A stretch of 14,294 nt of DNA, taken from assembly GCA_045107135.1 (NCBI GenBank), contig JASFZI010000049.1, positions 1 to 14,294 on the forward strand, in the 5' to 3' direction. Shown here one piece after another: positions 9,722 to 14,294 of the stretch. Made by a program: the position numbers and the translations under genes. Position 1 is the first letter of the stretch; each line of letters opens with the position of its first letter. The notes under the pieces are model-generated. The model ran no database searches. It was not told where the DNA came from and saw nothing but the letters and a program-made list of their open reading frames with translations. Source of the DNA: UBA6164 sp045107135 (GTDB lineage: Bacteria; Patescibacteriota; Gracilibacteria; BD1-5; UBA6164).

Positions 9722-11323
9722 ATGAGACATTTAATATTTAGGATTTTTTTAATTGCACTTTCTGGGTTTTTATTACTTAGTTATGTTTTTCCATGGGCTA
9801 GTTATGGTATTGATGTACCTTTTTCTGGTTCAGAATACAAGTTGGGTTTAGATTTACAATGATGAATCGAGCTTGATTATAAAGTTGATTTAGATGAAGC
9901 TAAAGAAGATGTTGATTTTAATAAAGAAAAAGAAAAGGATATAGTAGAAGGACTTAAATCAATTATAGATAAAAGAATAGAAACATTAAAAATTAATGAT
10001 TCTGTTATTACAACTGCTAGTTATGCTGGAGAGCAACATATAATTGTTCAAATTCCTTTAAAATGAAATAATTCATTAGAAAATAATGAAAATATTGAAA
10101 AAGCTAAAAAAGCTATTTGAAATGTTGTAAAAATAGAATTTAAAGAAAGAAGGACAGAAATAACTGAAGAAGATATAATCGCAAGAAAAGATTTGGCAGA
10201 AAAAGCTATTGAAGAAATTGAATCTTCATCTAACTTTTCTATTGTTTCGAAAAAATACAAAATATCATTTGAAAATGTTACAGTATGAGAGGTAGAAAAT
10301 ATTTCTGATGTATTTAATACAGAAGAAACTACACAAAATACTATTATTGAGACAACTTCTAAATTATGAGAAGAATGATATTTACTAGTATCTGAACCAG
10401 AAGAAAATTTATATTCATATATATTTATTTCAAAAATGCCTTCTGATTGGATGTCAGCAATGGATTCAAAGTGAAGAATATTAAATGATAAATATTTTGT
10501 AAAATCATCTGTTCAATTTAATGAAGCGGGGACTCCAATGATTGAATTAACATTTAATTCTGAATGAGCAAAAATCTTTTGAGAATTATCTACAAGATTG
10601 GTTGGGCAACAAATGGCAATTTTTGTTGGATGAGAATTATTAACTGCACCAAATATTAATGAACCTATTCTTTGAGGTAAAGCTGTTATTACATGAAGCT
10701 ATACTCCTGAAGAGGCAAGACTATTAGCTCAAAATATAAACACATGAGTTGTGCCAGCACCAATTTATCTAACATCTGAAAAAACAATTGATTCTAAATT
10801 ATGATCATCAAGTTTAGAAAAACTTATATTTTCATGAATATCATGATTTCTATTAATCCTAGTGTTTCTAGTTGTCGTGTATAGAATGGCTTGATTAATG
10901 TCAGCCATAGCATTACTTATGTATATAGCCATTGTATTAACAATTATAAAGTGATTATGAATAGTATTAACACTTGCTTCAATAGCTTGATTAATATTAT
11001 CTATAGGTATGGCAATTGATGCTAATATATTGATTTTTGAAAGGATCAAGGATGAGTTAAGATCGGGAAAGAATTTAAAAGATTCAACATTAATATGATT
11101 TAAGAAATCTTGGTCAGCAATTTGGGATTCAAATGTTACATGATTTATAGTTTCATTAATATTGTTTATATTTGGTATAAATATGATTAAGGGTTTTGGA
11201 TTAATGTTAGCTATATGAATTATGGTTTCGTTATTCTCAGTAATGTGGATTTCAAGAATCTTATTAATTCTTTTAGCTGATACAATTAAATCAAAAAATA
11301 AATATATTTGATTTAAAAAATAA
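9722..11323 (+). CDS. secD: Protein translocase subunit SecD
   Basis: A 533-residue RND-family membrane protein that uses the proton-motive force to complete Sec-dependent export. An N-terminal span (about residues 5-22) is followed by the SecD signature GLDLQGGIE (Asp44 to Gly48). The extracytoplasmic P1 region contains SYTPEEARLLAQNINTGVVPAP, and five spans end the protein (from about residue 366). The conserved GMAIDANILIFERIKDE lies around Asp433 and is involved in proton transfer. The tandem glycines of DLQGG are two consecutive UGA codons (9860-9865). Residues about 150-232 form a Glu/Thr-rich insertion with a segment (LAEKAIEEIESSSNFSIVSK) resembling the helix of PpiC-type rotamases; this is only a resemblance. 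secF does not follow: a terminator and the convergent murC do. Confidence 0.96.
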
Positions 11324-11341
11324 TTTATTAAATTAAAAATG

Positions 11342-11391
11342 AAGAAATAAAATAAAGACTGTTTTAAAAAACAGTCTTTATTTTATTTCTT
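11342..11391. terminator. Bidirectional intrinsic terminator, perfect 24-base arms
   Basis: The longest palindrome of the window: arms at 11342-11365 and 11368-11391, perfectly complementary, core AAAGACTG. It begins 18 bases after the secD stop. The murC stop codon (11364-11366) sits in its centre, so the last eight sense codons of murC form one arm of the hairpin. Confidence 0.93.
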
Positions 11392-12701
11392 AAATTATCT
11401 ATATTTCATGCTCCCATTAATATTATAATAGCTCAACTATTTTCACTATCAAATTTATTAATTAACTTAAGTGTATTTTCTAAAGATTTTCAATTAATTT
11501 TATCTTTATGATTAATTAATTCTACTAATTTAGATGTGCTAATTTTTTTTATATCAGCCTCTGAATCTCTTGATTTATATATATCTGTTATAATTAATTT
11601 ATCAGTATTTCAAAAGCATTTTTTAAATCAGTCTAGTAATTCATAAGTTCTTGAATATTGATGTGGTTGAAAAACTGTAAGGATTTTTTTGTCTATATTA
11701 GCTTGTTTTAATGATTCTAATGTCAGACTTACTTCTGTTGGATGATGTCCATAATCACTAATCAATATGTTATTATGGACAGTCCTTCATATGCGCTCCA
11801 TTCTCCTCCAAACTCCTGTATATTTTTCTAATGTTTTCACTATGCTTTTATCATTTATTCCAATCATATGTCAAACAATGAAGGCTATTTTTGCATCAAA
11901 TAATATATGTTTTCAAGGTACTTTCATGTCTATAATAGGGAACGATATTTGTTGTCCATTATAAGAAAAGTAATTTTCAAAAATTTCTATATAATTTATA
12001 TCTTTTCTAAGTCAGAATAATTTTTTACAGTTTTTATCCTCTCAATTTAATATTACAAATCATCATGAAACAATATTATTTATATACTCTTCAAATGAGC
12101 TTAAGTAATCATTTAAATCTTTGTAATAATCAAGATGATCAAGTTCGATATTTGTAACAATTCACACATTTGGTTTATAGTTTAAAAAACTTCTTTTGTA
12201 CTCACATGCTTCAAGTATAAAATATTCTTTTTCCCAGGTATCTCTTCTATAAAAAAAATTTTTATTATCAAATTCTTTTATGATAGTTCAAACTATACTA
12301 GTAAAATCTTTATCTGAATCTTTTAATACAAGACTTATTAATGATGTTGTAGTTGATTTTCAATGAGTTCATGCAATAGTAATTAGTTTCTTATCATTTG
12401 CTATATTTGCAATAGCTTGGGGGTATGTTAGTATATTTAATTTTAATTTTTTTGCTCTTTTTATTTCTGATTGAGTGATTGGTACAGCCTCTGTATAAAT
12501 AACTAAGCTAAAATCCTTATCTAAAATTTTAGGATTCTCTCAAATTGTGATATTTACTCATTCTTTTTTTAGGTTTTCAGTTAATTCTGAAGAAGTCATA
12601 TCACTTCAATAAACAGCATATGATTGTGTTAGATAATATCTTGCTAATGCTGATATTCAAATTCAACCAATTCATATAATATATACTTTATCTTTTTGCA
12701 T
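11364..12701 (-). CDS. murC: UDP-N-acetylmuramate--L-alanine ligase MurC
   Basis: A 445-residue cytoplasmic Mur ligase that adds L-alanine to UDP-MurNAc with ATP, the first step in building the peptidoglycan peptide. The N-terminal nucleotide-binding loop is IIGIGGIGISALA. The ATP P-loop is GTHGKSTTT (Gly111 to Thr119), with both glycines as UGA (complement of 12369-12371 and 12360-12362). The central domain has EACEYKRSF and TNIELDHLDYY. The C-terminal domain has DYGHHPTEV and FQPHQYSRT, and ends in LMGAGNIDNL. The length is near the usual 450-490, with some trimming in the C-terminal domain. The start is the first ATG giving a complete Rossmann loop. It implies that the cell makes its own peptidoglycan precursors. 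No other mur gene is adjacent; it stands alone between a divergent small gene and convergent secD. Confidence 0.97.
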
Positions 12702-12726
12702 TTTTTAAATAATCAAATAATAATAG

Positions 12727-12767
12727 TAATATATTATTTTATTTTAGTTAAAATGCAATTCACAAAA
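12727..12767 (-). promoter_or_regulatory. Probable murC promoter region
   Basis: The - strand of this stretch has TTGTGA followed 18 bases later by TAAAAT, with an overlapping TTGCAT hexamer identical to the -35 of the 1363-residue gene. Several A/T-rich -10 choices overlap, so the exact boxes are uncertain. Confidence 0.35.
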
Positions 12768-12783
12768 ATAATTTTACTTGTTT

Positions 12784-12811
12784 TTGAAGTTTTTATATGC
12801 TATTATATAAT
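12784..12811 (+). promoter_or_regulatory. Candidate promoter of the 82-residue gene
   Basis: TTGAAG (12784-12789) and a perfect TATAAT (12806-12811) are 16 bases apart. The predicted leader to the ATG at 12839 is about 20 bases. It is divergent from murC. Confidence 0.65.
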
Positions 12812-12838
12812 ATATAAATATTTTTTTTACAACTTTTA

Positions 12839-13087
12839 ATGAAAACTCTTTATTTTTTTTGATATACTCTTAATTGATTAGAATATGTTACTTACGTTAT
12901 AATCCCAATAGCTATTATATTAATGATTATTTTATTTATTGGTTCTAATTTTAAACTAATTTTTATTCTAACAAATACAGACAATGACGAATTTGAAAAA
13001 TTCAATTATATACTAGATTCAAAAAAACCTTGAACTAAAATAAAATTAGAATGATTAAAGAAAAAAGCAGAAAAAGAAAAAGTATAA
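12839..13087 (+). CDS. Small one-span membrane protein
   Basis: An 82-residue protein I do not recognise. Residues about 16-47 are a long hydrophobic stretch (VTYVIIPIAIILMIILFIG, then KLIFIL), giving one or possibly two tight membrane spans. A short acidic segment (TDNDEFEKF) follows, and then a Lys-rich C-terminus (LKKKAEKEKV) that should stay in the cytoplasm. It is judged real because it has a good promoter directly upstream, a terminator at its end, uses UGA at four glycine positions like its neighbours, and fills the only gap between murC and pth. The last codons lie in the terminator arm, so the Lys/Glu tail is partly shaped by the hairpin sequence. Confidence 0.75.
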
Positions 13088-13112
13088 TTATTTAAATTAT
13101 ACTTTTTCTTTT
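13072..13112. terminator. Bidirectional intrinsic terminator, perfect 18-base arms
   Basis: Arms at 13072-13089 and 13095-13112, perfectly complementary, with a 5-base ATTTA loop. The stem is almost all A/T (core AAAGTATAATT), so it is weaker than the other three. The left arm contains the + strand stop (13085-13087) and the right arm the pth stop (13097-13099): both genes end inside the hairpin. Confidence 0.8.
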
Positions 13113-13621
13113 AATAACTTATATACTTCTGGGAATATTTCATCTTTTAGTTCATTTATCTCTTCTTTATTAAAATTTGATAATACCCAATCTGATACTT
13201 CATAATTAGTATTAAATCAAATACCTATTTTAATCCTCTTAAATTGATCTGATAGGTGAGTTATTATATTTTTAATTCAATTGTGTCATCCTGCACTTCA
13301 CTTATCTCTAAATCTCAATTTTGAGAAATCCATACTCATGTCATCATATATTACAAATATGTCTTTTGAGTCTAATTTATAAAAATCAATAATTTTTCTT
13401 ACTGATTCTCAACTTAAATTCATGAAGGTTTGAGGTTTTAATAAAATTACTTTCTCTCAATTAAATATTCAAGTAGAAATTTCTCATTTGAATTTAGATT
13501 CTGATTTAAAATTTCAAAAATTTTCTTGTTGAATTAAATATTCAAGAAACATAAATCATACATTATGTCTTGTTTTCTGGTATTTATTTCAAGGATTTCA
13601 AAGGCCTATAATTATTTTCAT
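13097..13621 (-). CDS. pth: Peptidyl-tRNA hydrolase
   Basis: A 174-residue cytoplasmic esterase that releases tRNA from stalled peptidyl-tRNAs. Family motifs are complete: IIGLGNPGNKY (Asn9), TRHNVGF with catalytic His19, KPQTFMNLSGESV (Asn68), YDDMSMDFSKLRFR containing the catalytic Asp (Asp93 or Asp94), and GSAGGHNGIKNI (Asn114). It is slightly shorter than the usual 185-195 residues, trimmed at the C-terminus, whose last codons lie in a terminator arm. The ATG is seven bases after the stop of the upstream recombinase gene, so the two are likely one transcript. UGA provides the glycines of LGNPG and of the GGHNG motif. Confidence 0.97.
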
Positions 13622-13628
13622 TTATTGT

Positions 13629-14294
13629 TTATTTAAAAAATTTTTTATGTACTTCTTTAAGTTTCTTATTTGTTACATGAGTATATATTTGAGTAGTTGT
13701 TATGCTCGCATGTCACAACATTTCTTGAATTGCTCTTAAATCTGCTCAATTACTTAGTAAAGTAGTAGCAAATGAGTGTCTAAGCGTATGAGCTGAAATA
13801 TTTTTTAGTATAAAAGCTTTACTGGCATATTTCTTTACCATATTTGTAATGAAAAATCTTGAAAGTCTAACTTTTTCGTCTTCTAATGCTTTAACATTTT
13901 CTATTTTTATATTGTGTCTAATAAAAAGGGGAGAAAGATGATCTTTTCTTTTTTCTAAATAATTTTCAATTAATTTAGCTGAGTGTTTTGTTAAATATAC
14001 AACTCTTACTTTTCTTCATTTTCATCTAACTGCAAATTCTTTTCTTTTTAGATTAATATCTTTTATGTTTAATCACGTTAATTCTGATATTCTAAGACCT
14101 GTAGAGTATATACACTCCATTATTGCTAAATCTCTTGTTCAGATCAATGTTTTGGTGTCTGGAGTCTTAAATAATCTCTCTAATTCTTCTTCATTTAAGA
14201 ATTCTACATGTCTTTCTTCGGCTTTAATTAAATCTATTGCAGTTGCTGACATACTTTTATGTCATTTTTTTTCTAAAAATTTTAGAAAACTTCT
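13629..14294 (-). CDS. Tyrosine recombinase (XerC/XerD-like), N-terminus beyond window
   Basis: The last 221 residues of a phage-integrase-family recombinase; the start lies beyond base 14294. The catalytic set is complete: Arg in STGLRISEL (codon 14091-14093), Lys in the GKGRKVR beta hairpin, HTLRHSF (first His at 13788-13790), LGHASI, and the nucleophile Tyr in TTTQIYTHV (codon 13683-13685). The visible N-terminal edge (ATAIDLIKAEERHVEFLNEEEL) is the usual linker between the core-binding and catalytic domains, so about 75-80 residues should be missing. The sequence style and length fit a XerC/XerD-type enzyme resolving chromosome dimers at dif, and co-transcription with pth favours a housekeeping role over a phage or integron origin. 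I could not see a dif-like site in the window. XerC and XerD cannot be told apart here. Confidence 0.92.

Noticed and set aside
10765..11049. A 94-codon - strand open frame inside secD
   Set aside because: It is antisense to the conserved SecD membrane region; an overlapping real gene is very unlikely.
7790..11391. Palindromes considered as operators or CRISPR-type repeats
   Set aside because: Each sits at a convergent gene end with T runs on both strands, their core sequences differ, and there is no repeat-spacer spacing.
11767..11964. A 65-codon + strand open frame within murC
   Set aside because: It is antisense to the MurC central domain, with no promoter and no motif.
13629..14294. Mobile element or integron suggested by the tyrosine recombinase
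   Set aside because: No flanking inverted repeats, att-like repeats or cargo genes are visible, and it is tied to pth, so a housekeeping Xer enzyme is more likely. The window ends inside it.

Overview
The window comes from an extremely AT-rich bacterial genome that reads UGA as glycine. Every conserved gene here is open only if UGA is a sense codon. Where the families are well known, the UGAs fall on invariant glycines: both P-loop glycines of MurC, the Gly-Gly of the SecD DLQGG motif, the Gly before the RlmN Fe-S cysteines, and the GLGNPG motif of Pth. This is the code of Gracilibacteria and Absconditabacteria (BD1-5/GN02 and SR1; NCBI table 25, or its relative table 37). All coordinates below use TAA and TAG as the only stops. 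With that code the window is almost fully coding: twelve genes, no gene-free stretch over about 165 bases, and no RNA gene, CRISPR array or insertion sequence that I could see.

Left edge (1-1531, + strand): the 3' part of an Asn/Tyr-rich hypothetical gene, then a small secreted protein with an internal duplication. Next, on the - strand (1571-3528), is an operon of the site-2 membrane protease RseP followed five bases later by an HD-family phosphohydrolase. Divergent from rseP lies a single 4.1-kb gene (3691-7782) for a 1363-residue protein with no signal peptide, no membrane span and no family I recognise. It is the main unknown here. It converges on a type IV pilin-like gene (7823-8461, -), which is divergent from rlmN (8594-9655, +). 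secD (9722-11323, +) follows without secF. murC (11364-12701, -) converges on secD and is divergent from an 82-residue one-span membrane protein (12839-13087, +). That gene converges on pth (13097-13621, -), which sits seven bases downstream of a tyrosine recombinase cut by the window's right edge.

Four of the four convergent junctions share one layout. A single near-perfect A/T-ended hairpin lies across the junction and contains the stop codon of the - strand gene, so it can terminate both genes. None of the start codons I placed has a Shine-Dalgarno sequence. Starts are preceded by A/T runs, and where sigma70-like promoters can be read the predicted leader is about 15-30 bases. The recognisable genes are housekeeping functions of envelope and translation: peptidoglycan precursor synthesis, Sec export, intramembrane proteolysis, pili, 23S rRNA methylation and peptidyl-tRNA recycling. 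This fits a reduced, probably host-associated Patescibacteria genome. I found no clear defence or mobile system; the strongest candidates for new biology are the 1363-residue orphan protein and the codon usage.
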